A stretch of DNA of 64,000 nucleotides from Brevibacterium luteolum (lineage in GTDB: Bacteria > Actinomycetota > Actinomycetes > Actinomycetales > Brevibacteriaceae): assembly GCF_013004595.1 (NCBI RefSeq), contig NZ_JABEMC010000009.1:33652-97651 (forward strand). The letters run 5' to 3'. Positions 1 through 8,045 of this stretch are shown here, piece after piece (the stretch's first letter is position 1; every line of letters begins with the position of its first letter). Under the pieces are notes generated by a model. The model was given only the letters and a program-made list of their open reading frames with translations, did no database searches and was not told where the DNA came from. The position numbers were made by a program, and so were the translations under genes.

Positions 1-431
1 TTCGCCTCATCGAGGCCGACGTAGTCATCGAGGGAGAGCACCTCGCCCTTGCCCTCGTGCTTCTCCTTATCAGTGGAGATGACGTCCCCGGTCTTGGCGT
101 CGTAGGCAGCGGTGTACGTCTGCTCATCGGAGGCCATCTCGATGTCGTAGCGGATCTCCCCGCCCTCGGCGAGTGCGATCTGGATCGCCCGGAAGTCCCC
201 GTCGAAGTCCTCCTGCGCCTTCTTCTGCGCGTCCTCCCAGCTCAGCGCCGGCTTGAAGTTCGCCAGGTCGTCCTCCTCACCGGAGTTCGGCGGGCCCTCG
301 GTGCCGCGCGGGTCAGCCGGGGTCTGTGTGGCGGGGCCCTGCTTGGGCTCGGAGTCGTTCTGCGAGCAGTCGGAGAGCGCCAGCGCGGCAGCGCATAGAG
401 CTGCCGTCGCGGTCAGGGTCCGACGGGTCAT
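1..431 (-). CDS. PepSY-domain lipoprotein, partial at window edge
   Basis: Only the first ~143 codons are visible; the gene continues beyond base 1. Translation from ATG at 431 gives a short positively charged start, a hydrophobic Ala-rich signal segment, and LALSDC with Cys at residue 22, which looks like a lipobox although Asp just before the Cys is atypical. A Pro/Gly/Glu-rich linker follows, and from about residue 66 a PepSY-like module begins (SWEDAQKKAQ, then an ITYD/IRYDIEM-like strand and YDAKTGDVIS). PepSY domains are usually extracytoplasmic and often act as protease inhibitors or sensors; the specific role here is unknown. The gene is divergent from the carotenoid operon. Confidence is good for the domain and moderate for lipidation. 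Confidence 0.7.
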   Translation of the reverse strand, partial: MTRRTLTATAALCAAALALSDCSQNDSEPKQGPATQTPADPRGTEGPPNSGEEDDLANFKPALSWEDAQKKAQEDFDGDFRAIQIALAEGGEIRYDIEMASDEQTYTAAYDAKTGDVISTDKEKHEGKGEVLSLDDYVGLDEA

Positions 432-578
432 GAAGCGTCCTTTCGGGTTGCCGGTCAGACGGGCACGCCGTTCAGTCTACTCACGGCCGCGATCCGGGCT
501 ACTGAGGACCGCGATCCCGGCACTGAGCTTCCACCCAGCTCTGTCCTGCGCAAACGCGGCCCGCCTGCCGGGCCGCCG

Positions 579-592
579 ATGCCCGAGGCGGT
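579..592. repeat. Copy of the dispersed CCGAGGCGGT intergenic repeat
   Basis: GATGCCCGAGGCGGTA lies about 46 bp upstream of the DUF2568 start. It matches the core of a short repeat found in many other gaps of this window but lacks one arm, so it is a weak copy. Confidence 0.4.
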
Positions 593-637
593 ATCGTGGA
601 ACCACACGCCCCGCCCTGCCGAGAGAGGAACCCAGCG

Positions 638-1012
638 ATGTCGACACTGGTGAAGATCGCCGAGGCGACGCTGTTCTTCCTCGAGACGCTGGCCTGGCTG
701 GCGATCGCCTACGTTGCCTTCATGCTCGTCGGCGGCGGCGCGCTCGCCTGGCTGGCCGGCATCGGCGCGCTCGTTCTCGTCATCATCGTCTGGGCGCTGT
801 TCGCCTCCCCGAAGGGCTTCCTCGCCTCCCGCACCTCGGTCATCGCCGTGCGTGCGATCGTCTACCTCGCCGCCGTCGTCGGGCTCATCATCGTCGGCCC
901 GGCCTGGGTCGGCATCGTGCTCGGCGTCCTGCTGCTCGCCTGCGAGGGCCTGCTCATCTGGCAGAACAAGCACGAGGCGCTCGCCGCCACCCGCCGGACC
1001 GGTCGGCACTGA
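638..1012 (+). CDS. DUF2568 (YrdB-like) small membrane protein
   Basis: A protein of 124 residues made almost entirely of four hydrophobic helices (about residues 10-30, 35-55, 65-85 and 88-108) with a short basic tail, which fits the DUF2568/YrdB family of unknown function. I chose ATG 638 because a purine-rich GAGAGAGGAA lies 7 nt upstream; an earlier in-frame ATG at 596 has no such site. It ends 14 bp before crtB on the same strand, so it is probably the first gene of the carotenoid operon, though nothing in the sequence ties it to pigment synthesis. Confidence 0.75.
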   Translation: MSTLVKIAEATLFFLETLAWLAIAYVAFMLVGGGALAWLAGIGALVLVIIVWALFASPKGFLASRTSVIAVRAIVYLAAVVGLIIVGPAWVGIVLGVLLLACEGLLIWQNKHEALAATRRTGRH

Positions 1013-1026
1013 GGGGTGGTGCGCTG

Positions 1027-1932
1027 ATGTTCCGCAGAACACGGCCGGCCGCTGCCAAAGCGCAGCTCCCACCTGCACCGGTGGAGTACACCCGCACCTG
1101 CCGGGCTGCCGCCGCCGAGGTGCTGGCCCGGTATTCGACATCGTTCTCCCTGGCCGTGCGCACCCTGCCGCGGGTCGTCCGCATCCACATCACCGCGATC
1201 TACGCGATGGCCCGGGTCGCCGATGAGATCGTCGATGGCAGCATGCACCGGCTGCCGGCCGCCCAGCGCTCGGCCGAACTCGACGCCTTCGAACACCGCA
1301 TCGCTACTGCGGTGGCGACCGGCGCCTCGGCCGACATCATCGCCCACGCCTACGCCGCGACCGCCCGCGAGGTCGGCATCGGGCCGGCCGAATGGGAGCC
1401 GTTCTTCGCCTCGATGCGCGCCGACATCTCCCCAGCTGTCCACACCGAGGAGTCGATCGCTGACTACATCCACGGCTCCGCGGAGGTCATCGGGCTCATG
1501 TGCCTCAAGGCCTTCTTCCTCGGTGCCGTGCCCGAGGCCGATCACGAGCGCCTGCGACGCGGAGCGATGGCGCTCGGGGCAGGCTTCCAGAAGGTCAACT
1601 TCCTGCGTGATCTCGCCGAGGACACTGCCCTGGGCCGCAGCTACCTGCCCGGCATCAGCACCGACGGACTCACAGATGCCGACCGGGACCGGATCGTCAC
1701 CGACATCGACGCCGATCTCGCCGCAGCCGATGAAGTCATCGAGCTGCTGCCGGCCCGTGTGCGCCCGGCCGTGCGGATCGCCCACGCCCTGTTCGCCGAA
1801 CTCAACCGGACGCTGGCCACCACGCCTGCCGTGCAGATCCGCACGCAGCGGATGCGGGTGAGCAACCCGCGCAAGCTCGCCATAACCGCCTGTGCGCTGC
1901 GCCGCCCATCGACCGGCGGTGAGAGCCGGTGA
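1027..1932 (+). CDS. crtB: Phytoene synthase
   Basis: A 301-residue squalene/phytoene synthase family protein that condenses two geranylgeranyl-PP into phytoene. The first Asp-rich region reads YAMARVADEIVDG (a DxxxD variant of the substrate-Mg site) and the second reads NFLRDLAEDTALGRSYLP, the family signature preceding the second aspartate cluster. ATG 1027 follows GAGGGGTGGT, an acceptable ribosome site. The longer upstream reading frame overlaps the DUF2568 gene and is not used. The stop codon overlaps the GTG of crtI by 4 bp, implying translational coupling. No geranylgeranyl-PP synthase (crtE) is present in the window, so the substrate must come from elsewhere in the genome. Confidence 0.93.
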   Translation: MFRRTRPAAAKAQLPPAPVEYTRTCRAAAAEVLARYSTSFSLAVRTLPRVVRIHITAIYAMARVADEIVDGSMHRLPAAQRSAELDAFEHRIATAVATGASADIIAHAYAATAREVGIGPAEWEPFFASMRADISPAVHTEESIADYIHGSAEVIGLMCLKAFFLGAVPEADHERLRRGAMALGAGFQKVNFLRDLAEDTALGRSYLPGISTDGLTDADRDRIVTDIDADLAAADEVIELLPARVRPAVRIAHALFAELNRTLATTPAVQIRTQRMRVSNPRKLAITACALRRPSTGGESR

Positions 1933-3512
1933 CGCGCACCATCGTCATCGGCGGCGGCATCGCCGGCCTCGCCTCCGCCGCGCTGCTCGCACAGGGGGGC
2001 CATGCGGTCACGCTGCTGGAGAAGAACGCGACCCTCGGCGGACGCGCCGGCATCCATCGGGAGGCCGGGTTCACCTTTGACACTGGCCCGAGCTGGTATC
2101 TCATGCCCGAGGTGTTCGACCACCTCTTCGACCTCACCGGCGCCCCGAACCCGCTCGAGCTCATCGACCTCGATCCTGCCTACCGGATCTTCCCCGAACC
2201 AGTTGGCGAGTCAGCATCCACTCGGCTTGACGTGCCGGCCGGACGTGAGAAGGTCCTCGACCTCTTCGAGCGCTTAGAGCCCGGCAGCCGGGATCGGGTC
2301 GACGCCTATCTCGACTCCGCCTCCCGGACCTACCGGCTGGCACTCGGCCACTTCCTCTACACCACCTTCTCCACCCCGGCCGGGTTCGCCCACCCGGAGG
2401 TGCTCACCGGGCTCGGCGAGCTGACCGAACTGCTGAGCACCTCGATGCAGGAGAAGATCGACCGCACCGTCAGCGATCCCGTCGCCCGGCAGATCCTCGG
2501 CTATCCGGCCGTGTTCCTCGGCACCCGCCCGGAGACCGCCCCGGCGATGTACCACCTCATGAGCCACCTCGACCTCGTCGACGGGGTCCGCTATCCGGCC
2601 GGCGGCATGCACACGCTCATCACCGCGATCGCCGAACGCGCCCGCGACCTCGGGGTCGACATCCGCACCGAAGCCGAGGTCGTCTCACTGACCCGCCATG
2701 AGCCCGTCCGGTGGCGGGGTCGTCTCGGCCTGCCGGGAAGGCGAGCGCAGCTGAGCGAGGTGCTCGCCCGCACCCGGGACGGGCTCGAAGCCTTCGATGC
2801 CGATGCCGTCGTCGCCGCCTGCGACCTCCACCACTTGGAGACCCGGCTGCTGCCCCGCAGACTCCAGACCCGCCCGGCAGCCAGCTGGAAGCGTGCCGAC
2901 CCGGGGATGGGCGCGCTCGTCCTGCTGCTCGGCGTCGAGGGCCGGCTCGACAGGCTGGCGCATCACAATCTGCTCTTCACCTCTGACTGGGGCAAGAACT
3001 TCGACGCGATCTACCGCGACCGGCAGATCCCCGATCCGGCCTCGATCTACGTCTGCGCACCCTCGCGCACCGATCCCACGGTCGCACCGGACGGCTGTGA
3101 GAACCTCTTCGTCCTCGTCCCCTGGCCGGCCGACGCTTCCCTCCGCGCAGACGATCCCAACGTGCAGGCGTGCGCCGAGGCGACCATCCACCAGATCGCC
3201 CGCTGGACCGGCCACCCGGACCTGGCCGAGCGGCTGCAAGTGCGCCGCGTCATCGCCCCAGCTGACTACACTCGTGACTTCCACGCCTGGTCCGGCACCG
3301 CTTTGGGGCCTGCGAACACGCTCATGCAGTCGATCTTCCTGCGCGGCCGGGTGCGCTCTGCCAAGGTCGCCAATCTCTTCTATGCAGGAGCCTTCACCGC
3401 ACCCGGCGTCGGTCTGCCGATGTGCGTCATCAGTGCCGAGAACGTCCTCAAGGCCTTCCGCGGCGACCGCACCTCCGGTCCCCTGCCCGTTCCCGAGGCG
3501 GTGGACAGGTGA
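1929..3512 (+). CDS. crtI: Phytoene desaturase (CrtI type)
   Basis: A 527-residue FAD-dependent desaturase converting phytoene to lycopene. The N-terminus carries the dinucleotide-binding motif IVIGGGIAGLASAALLAQGG with the following LLEKN and LGGRAG segments, and the C-terminus has the bacterial CrtI signature (LFYAGAFTAPGVGLPMCVIS). The GTG start at 1929 overlaps the crtB stop, and the stop overlaps the GTG of crtYe, so the genes are read as a coupled chain. The last residues (PVPEAVDR) are encoded by DNA matching the dispersed CCCGAGGCGGTGG repeat, an unusual intrusion of that repeat into a coding end. Confidence 0.95.
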   Translation: MTRTIVIGGGIAGLASAALLAQGGHAVTLLEKNATLGGRAGIHREAGFTFDTGPSWYLMPEVFDHLFDLTGAPNPLELIDLDPAYRIFPEPVGESASTRLDVPAGREKVLDLFERLEPGSRDRVDAYLDSASRTYRLALGHFLYTTFSTPAGFAHPEVLTGLGELTELLSTSMQEKIDRTVSDPVARQILGYPAVFLGTRPETAPAMYHLMSHLDLVDGVRYPAGGMHTLITAIAERARDLGVDIRTEAEVVSLTRHEPVRWRGRLGLPGRRAQLSEVLARTRDGLEAFDADAVVAACDLHHLETRLLPRRLQTRPAASWKRADPGMGALVLLLGVEGRLDRLAHHNLLFTSDWGKNFDAIYRDRQIPDPASIYVCAPSRTDPTVAPDGCENLFVLVPWPADASLRADDPNVQACAEATIHQIARWTGHPDLAERLQVRRVIAPADYTRDFHAWSGTALGPANTLMQSIFLRGRVRSAKVANLFYAGAFTAPGVGLPMCVISAENVLKAFRGDRTSGPLPVPEAVDR

Positions 3513-3892
3513 GCTTCGTTTACCTCGGCTGCCTGCTGTTCTCCATCGCGGGCATGGCGCTGCTCGACTGGCGCCACCAGCTGTTCTGGTTCGCCGACTG
3601 TAAGCGCGCGGCAATCGTCCACGGTGTCGGTCTGGCGACGTTCCTCCTCTGGGATGCCGCCGGGATCGTCTTCGGGGTGTTCTACCGCGGTGACAGCCCG
3701 TACATGACCGGCATCGAGCTCGCCCCGGAGCTGCCGGTCGAAGAGGTCTTCTTCCTCTTCTTCCTGTGCTGGGTCACGATGGTCGTCTTCACCCGTTCGA
3801 TGCGCATCCTCACCCACCTGCGCAGCACCGATGAGCCCGGCCCCGAGCCGACGGGAACAGGCACACCAGGAACAGGCGGTGGCCGGCCGTGA
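3509..3892 (+). CDS. crtYe: Lycopene cyclase domain subunit, C50 carotenoid epsilon type (CrtYe/CrtYc-like)
   Basis: A 127-residue membrane protein with three hydrophobic helices and the conserved motif ELPVEEVFF (PxEE), found in the small heterodimeric lycopene cyclase subunits of actinobacteria. Such subunits work only with a partner, supplied here by the next gene. The C-terminal 25 residues are a Pro/Gly/Thr-rich tail. GTG 3509 overlaps the crtI stop. In a cluster that also has crtEb, the pair is expected to cyclise the elongated C50 intermediate. Epsilon versus beta or gamma ring specificity cannot be read from the sequence alone. Confidence 0.85.
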   Translation: MSFVYLGCLLFSIAGMALLDWRHQLFWFADCKRAAIVHGVGLATFLLWDAAGIVFGVFYRGDSPYMTGIELAPELPVEEVFFLFFLCWVTMVVFTRSMRILTHLRSTDEPGPEPTGTGTPGTGGGRP

Positions 3893-4323
3893 CCTATACG
3901 CTCATCAACCTCGTCTTCCTCATCCCCGCGCTTGGGCTGCTGTTCGCCGCCCTGCTGCGGCTGCGCAGCTCCGATCCCTCCTCAGCCCGGCTCGGCAGCC
4001 CGACCGATCCGGCCCACCGGCCCGCCACCTCGGCGCCGGCCGACCCGTCGATGACCGCCTCCCGGTCCCGGATCCACCAGCGGGCCCTGGCCATCACCGC
4101 AGCGCTGCTCATCGGGCTGACGATGATCTTCGACAACCTCATGATCGCCGCCGGCCTGTTCACCTACGACAACCATCTGGGCATCAGCATCGGGCTCATG
4201 CCGATCGAGGATCTCGCCTACACGATCGTCGCCGTCGCAGCGCTGCCGAGCCTGTGGCTGCTGCTCGGCAACCGCCGGAAACCACGCCGGCCCGAGGATG
4301 CCGACGGGCGGGCCGGGTCGTGA
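3889..4323 (+). CDS. crtYf: Lycopene cyclase domain subunit, second half (CrtYf/CrtYd-like)
   Basis: A 144-residue partner of the preceding cyclase subunit. It has an N-terminal membrane helix, then a hydrophilic Pro/Ser-rich stretch (about residues 27-60) that looks inserted, then three helices with LMPIEDLAYTIV, the PxED counterpart of the PxEE motif in the first subunit. GTG 3889 overlaps the previous stop by 4 bp. Two separate genes rather than one fused cyclase is the usual actinobacterial arrangement. Confidence 0.85.
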   Translation: MTYTLINLVFLIPALGLLFAALLRLRSSDPSSARLGSPTDPAHRPATSAPADPSMTASRSRIHQRALAITAALLIGLTMIFDNLMIAAGLFTYDNHLGISIGLMPIEDLAYTIVAVAALPSLWLLLGNRRKPRRPEDADGRAGS

Positions 4324-5186
4324 GCACACTCGGACTCCTGACCCGCACCTCGCGCCCGGTCTCCTGGGTCAACACCTCCTTCCCATTCGGGGCGGCCTAT
4401 CTGCTCACCGGCGGCGGCGTCGACGCACCGTTCGTGCTCGGCTGCCTGTTCTTCCTCATCCCGTACAACCTGGCGATGTACGGCATCAACGACGTCTTCG
4501 ACTACGAATCCGACATCCGCAATCCGCGCAAGGGCGGCATCGAAGGCCACGTCACCGCCCCCAAGCACCACCGCACGATCCTCATCAGTGCGGCCGTGTC
4601 CTGCCTGCCGTTCCTCGCAGCACTCGTGGTCCTCGGCGACTGGCGGGCGAACCTCGTGCTGGCGATCAGCATGTTCGCCGTGGCCGCCTACAGCGTGCGC
4701 GGACTGCGGTTCAAGGAGATCCCGTTCCTCGACGCGGTGACCTCCTCAACCCACTTCTCCTCCCCGGCCTGGTACGGCCTGGCGCTCACCGGGGCGCCCC
4801 TCGACCGCAATGTGGCCGTCATCTTCGCGGCGTTCTTCATCTGGGGTGTGGCCAGCCAGGCCTTCGGTGCTGTGCAGGACATCGGACCCGACCGAGCCGG
4901 CGGGCTCGCCTCGATCGCCACCGTCATCGGGGCCCGGTCGACCGTGTGGCTGGCGACCGCGGCCTACATTGTCGCAGGCGTGCTGCTGCTCTACGCCGAC
5001 TCGTTCCTTGTGCGCATCGCGGCGGTGCTCGCGCTGCCGTATGCGATCAACACCGGCCGGTTCGCTGGGCTGACCGACGAGAGCGCCGAGCGTGCCCGCG
5101 CCGGCTGGCGGGTGTTCCTGTGGCTGAACTACGTCGTCGGCTTCTGCGTCACGATGCTCATGATCGCCTCCGTCATGGGGTTCTGA
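4320..5186 (+). CDS. crtEb: Lycopene elongase (UbiA-family prenyltransferase)
   Basis: A 288-residue multi-span UbiA-family enzyme. NDVFDYESD (first Asp motif, NDxxDxxxD) and DIGPDRAGG (second Asp motif, DxxxD) would bind Mg and the prenyl diphosphate. In C50 clusters this enzyme adds C5 units to lycopene, giving flavuxanthin. Its position directly after crtYe-crtYf matches the Corynebacterium order (B-I-Ye-Yf-Eb) more closely than the Micrococcus order, in which the elongase precedes the cyclase genes. GTG 4320 overlaps the crtYf stop. The alternative, a menaquinone-type UbiA protein, is unlikely in this operon. Confidence 0.88.
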   Translation: MSTLGLLTRTSRPVSWVNTSFPFGAAYLLTGGGVDAPFVLGCLFFLIPYNLAMYGINDVFDYESDIRNPRKGGIEGHVTAPKHHRTILISAAVSCLPFLAALVVLGDWRANLVLAISMFAVAAYSVRGLRFKEIPFLDAVTSSTHFSSPAWYGLALTGAPLDRNVAVIFAAFFIWGVASQAFGAVQDIGPDRAGGLASIATVIGARSTVWLATAAYIVAGVLLLYADSFLVRIAAVLALPYAINTGRFAGLTDESAERARAGWRVFLWLNYVVGFCVTMLMIASVMGF

Positions 5187-5251
5187 GCCGGAGATCGGGC
5201 GTTCGCTGAGACGGCTGAAACGCCTGGCCAGACGTCCGTATACTGAAGCCC

Positions 5252-5776
5252 ATGGTTCTTGTGCATCGCGCCCAGCAGGCGTTCCTGACAGCCCGTGCCC
5301 GCACCAAGCGCGTCGTCACCGACGTCAAGAACAATCCCGCCGCCCTCAAGGCGGCGATGAACGCCTGGCCGGTGTTCCTCGCCTCCGGTGTGCGGGTCCG
5401 CCACATCGCCCCCGACTGGACGTCCGCCCACATCGAGCTCAAGCAGGGCCGGATGAACATGAACTACGTCGGCACCCACTTCGGCGGCACGCTGTTCTCC
5501 ATGAGCGACCCGTTCTGGATGATCCTCATGATGCACCGCCTCGGCAAGGACTACATCGTGTGGGATAAGGCCGGTGAGATCGACTTCAAGCGCCCCGGCC
5601 GCGGCACCGTCACCACCGAGATCCGCCTCGACGACGCCGCCGTCGAGGCGATGCGCGCCGAATCCGACGCCGAGGGCAAGTCGCTCATGTGGTTCGAAAA
5701 CGACATCGTCGACGCCTCCGGCACCGTCGTTGCCACGGTCCGCAAGCAGCTCTACGCCCGCCCGAAGAACCGCTGA
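5252..5776 (+). CDS. DUF4442 hotdog-fold protein (thioesterase-like)
   Basis: A 174-residue protein with the central NYVGTHFGGTLFSMSDPFWM segment typical of DUF4442 hotdog proteins, which resemble acyl-CoA thioesterases; substrate unknown. A perfect TATACT -10 box at 5239-5244 lies 7 nt before the ATG with no room for a Shine-Dalgarno site, so the transcript is probably leaderless and independent of the carotenoid operon. It ends 20 bp before the asparaginase gene, with which it may be co-transcribed. Confidence 0.75.
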   Translation: MVLVHRAQQAFLTARARTKRVVTDVKNNPAALKAAMNAWPVFLASGVRVRHIAPDWTSAHIELKQGRMNMNYVGTHFGGTLFSMSDPFWMILMMHRLGKDYIVWDKAGEIDFKRPGRGTVTTEIRLDDAAVEAMRAESDAEGKSLMWFENDIVDASGTVVATVRKQLYARPKNR

Positions 5777-5796
5777 CCCCCTCCCCCAGGAGCTCC

Positions 5797-6834
5797 ATGT
5801 CCCGCCTGCACGTCATCGCCCTCGGCGGCACCATCGCCGCCACGAACTCCGGCACCGATTCCGCTTCAGGCGTCACCCCCTCGGTGAGCGCCAGTGAGAT
5901 CGCCGCAGCCGCTGGCCTCGACACGCTGCCCGGCGGGGCCCCGGAGGTGACCTTCGACCAGGTCGCGCAGGTCGGCTCGGGCAGCATCACCCTCGGCATG
6001 CTCGACGCGGTCGTCGCCTCCGCCCGCCAGGCGCGCACTGACGGTGCCCGCGGTGTGGTCCTCACCCAGGGCACCGACACGCTGGCCGATTCCGCGTTCG
6101 TCCTCGCCCTCATCAACGACTCCGGCCTGCCGATCATCGCCACCGGCGCGATGCGCAACCCAACCCTGCCCGGTGCTGACGGCCCCGCCAACGTCCGCGC
6201 GGCAGCCCTGACCGCCCTCGACCCGAGCCTGGCCGGCCTGCCGAGCCTGCTCGTCTTCGCCGACGAGATCCACAGCCCGCTGACCGTCACGAAGGCGCAC
6301 ACCACCTCGGTCGCGGCCTTCGCCTCACCGGCGGCCGGGCCGCTGGGCTGGGTGAGCGAGGACCGCGTCATCCTCCAGCACATGCCCGCCACCCTGCCCG
6401 GCACCCTCACCGTGCCCGAGGCGGGCGGCACCGAGTCTGTCGAGGAGACTTCCGAACCGATCCCACCGCGGGTCGCGCTCGTGAGCGTCGGCTTCGACGA
6501 CGACCTCGCCTACCTCGCAGGCCTACCCGCGGCAGGATATGCTGGCGCGGTCATCGCCGGCGTCGGCGGCGGGCATGTCTCGACCCGGGCGATCGACGCT
6601 GTTGCAGCACTCGCTGAGAAGATGCCGGTGGTGCTCGCCAGCCGCACCGGAGCCGGGGCGGTGCTCGAGCGCACCTACGGCTATCCGGGGGCGGAGATCG
6701 ACCTGCTCTCCCGCGGCCTCATCCCCGCCAAGATGCTGGACGCCGACCGGGCTCGACTGCTGCTCATCCTCGCGCTGCGCGCCGGTGTGCCGGCAGAGAA
6801 ACTGCCCGAGGTCTTCGCCGCATTCCGCGGCTGA
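5797..6834 (+). CDS. L-asparaginase (type I/II asparaginase family)
   Basis: A 345-residue asparaginase that would hydrolyse L-asparagine to aspartate and ammonia. Both catalytic threonine regions are present: ALGGTIAAT near the N-terminus (first active-site Thr) and TQGTDTLADSA (second Thr with the following Asp), with KAHTTS further on. No signal peptide is seen, so it is probably cytoplasmic. ATG 5797 follows AGGAG with 4 nt spacing. A longer frame opening at 5689 overlaps the upstream gene and was not used. Confidence 0.9.
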   Translation: MSRLHVIALGGTIAATNSGTDSASGVTPSVSASEIAAAAGLDTLPGGAPEVTFDQVAQVGSGSITLGMLDAVVASARQARTDGARGVVLTQGTDTLADSAFVLALINDSGLPIIATGAMRNPTLPGADGPANVRAAALTALDPSLAGLPSLLVFADEIHSPLTVTKAHTTSVAAFASPAAGPLGWVSEDRVILQHMPATLPGTLTVPEAGGTESVEETSEPIPPRVALVSVGFDDDLAYLAGLPAAGYAGAVIAGVGGGHVSTRAIDAVAALAEKMPVVLASRTGAGAVLERTYGYPGAEIDLLSRGLIPAKMLDADRARLLLILALRAGVPAEKLPEVFAAFRG

Positions 6835-6891
6835 CCCCGGGCAGTCCCGTGAAGCTCAGTCAGCTGAGCTGGTTCCGTCAGCTGTGATGAC

Positions 6892-7908
6892 TCAGTCGGC
6901 GACCTTGATGATGGTCTTGCCGAAGTTCTTGCCGTTGAGCATCCCGATGAAGGTCTCCGGGGCGTTCTCCAGACCCTCGGTGACGTCTTCGCGGTAGCTG
7001 ATCCTGCCTTCAGAGACCCACTGACCCATCTCTTCCAGGAAGTCGCGGTACATGTCACGCACGAACTCCATCTGGATGAAGCCGCGCAGCGTCAGGCTCT
7101 TGGTGAGCACATTGGCCATGAGCGCAGCCGAGCGATCCGGCCCCTCGGGGGCTTCGGTGCGGTTGTAGTTGGCGACGAGGCCGCACACCGGCACACGGGC
7201 GTAGGTGTTCAGCCGCGGCAGCACGGCATCCCACACATGCCCGCCGACGTTTTCGAAGTACACGTCGATGCCCTCGGGGACTGCTTCCTTCAGCCGGCCG
7301 CGCAGATCCGGCTCCTTATGATCGAGTGCCACGTCGAAGCCGAGCTCCTTGAGGTATTCGACCTTCTGCGGCCCGCCGGCGATGCCGACGGTGCGGCAGC
7401 CCTTGATCTTGGCGATCTGCCCGACCGCCGAGCCGACCGGTCCGGTGGCTGCGGCGACGGCGACGGTCTCGCCCTCCTGGGGCTTGCCGATGGCCAGCAG
7501 GCCGGAGTATGCGGTGAAGCCGGTCATGCCGAGGATGCCGAGGTAGGCACTGGCCGGGGCGACGGACTCGTCGATGGCGAAGGCCTCCTTGCCGGTTGTG
7601 AGGCTGTACTCCTGCCAGCCGCCGTAGTTCTGCACGAGGTCGCCGACCTTGAGTTTCGGGTCATTGGATTCGACGACCTCGCCGACGGTGCCGCCGATGA
7701 TGACGTCGCCGATTTCCAGCGGGGCGGCGTAGGACTTGGCATCGGACATCCGCCCGCGCATGTACGGGTCGAGTGAGAGGTAGCGGGTGCGCACGAGCGC
7801 CTGCCCCTCACCGGGGGTCGGGACTTCGCCCTCGTCGAACTGGAAGTCGTCTGCGACGGGCTCGCCGTGCGGACGGCGGGCTAGGCGGATGCTGCGATTG
7901 ACGGTCAT
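6892..7908 (-). CDS. NADP-dependent oxidoreductase, zinc-independent MDR family (CurA/LTB4 dehydrogenase-like)
   Basis: A 338-residue medium-chain reductase. SLDPYMRGRM near the N-terminus is the hallmark of the zinc-free leukotriene B4 dehydrogenase/prostaglandin reductase/CurA group, and AAATGPVGSAVGQIAKIKG is the NADPH-binding glycine loop (AxxGxxG). Such enzymes reduce alpha,beta-unsaturated ketones and aldehydes; the natural substrate is unknown. It is divergent from the amidohydrolase at 8046, and the 137-bp gap contains short inverted repeats that could be operators. Confidence 0.85.
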   Translation of the reverse strand: MTVNRSIRLARRPHGEPVADDFQFDEGEVPTPGEGQALVRTRYLSLDPYMRGRMSDAKSYAAPLEIGDVIIGGTVGEVVESNDPKLKVGDLVQNYGGWQEYSLTTGKEAFAIDESVAPASAYLGILGMTGFTAYSGLLAIGKPQEGETVAVAAATGPVGSAVGQIAKIKGCRTVGIAGGPQKVEYLKELGFDVALDHKEPDLRGRLKEAVPEGIDVYFENVGGHVWDAVLPRLNTYARVPVCGLVANYNRTEAPEGPDRSAALMANVLTKSLTLRGFIQMEFVRDMYRDFLEEMGQWVSEGRISYREDVTEGLENAPETFIGMLNGKNFGKTIIKVAD

Positions 7909-7960
7909 GGGTTCTCCTTTGCTGCGCTCGGCTGTCCTGCATTCGCAGAAATTTAGCGAT

Positions 7961-7991
7961 CGAACGACTGTTCAAGACTCTAACGGTCGTT
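7961..7991. promoter_or_regulatory. Inverted repeats between divergent genes, possible operator
   Basis: AACGAC (7963-7968) and GTCGTT (7986-7991) form an inverted pair, and GAACGACTGTTC is itself a 4+4 palindrome. TetR-type repressors commonly bind such sites, but no regulator gene is adjacent, so this is a weak inference. Confidence 0.25.
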
Positions 7992-8045
7992 GCGGCCGGC
8001 GTCGAGAGGCAAGGATGTGACTTCCGACCTGCTAGCGTCGAGATC

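Noticed and set aside
1027..5186. Aromatic (isorenieratene-type) carotenoid pathway
   Set aside because: No crtU desaturase/methyltransferase is present, and crtEb indicates C50 synthesis.
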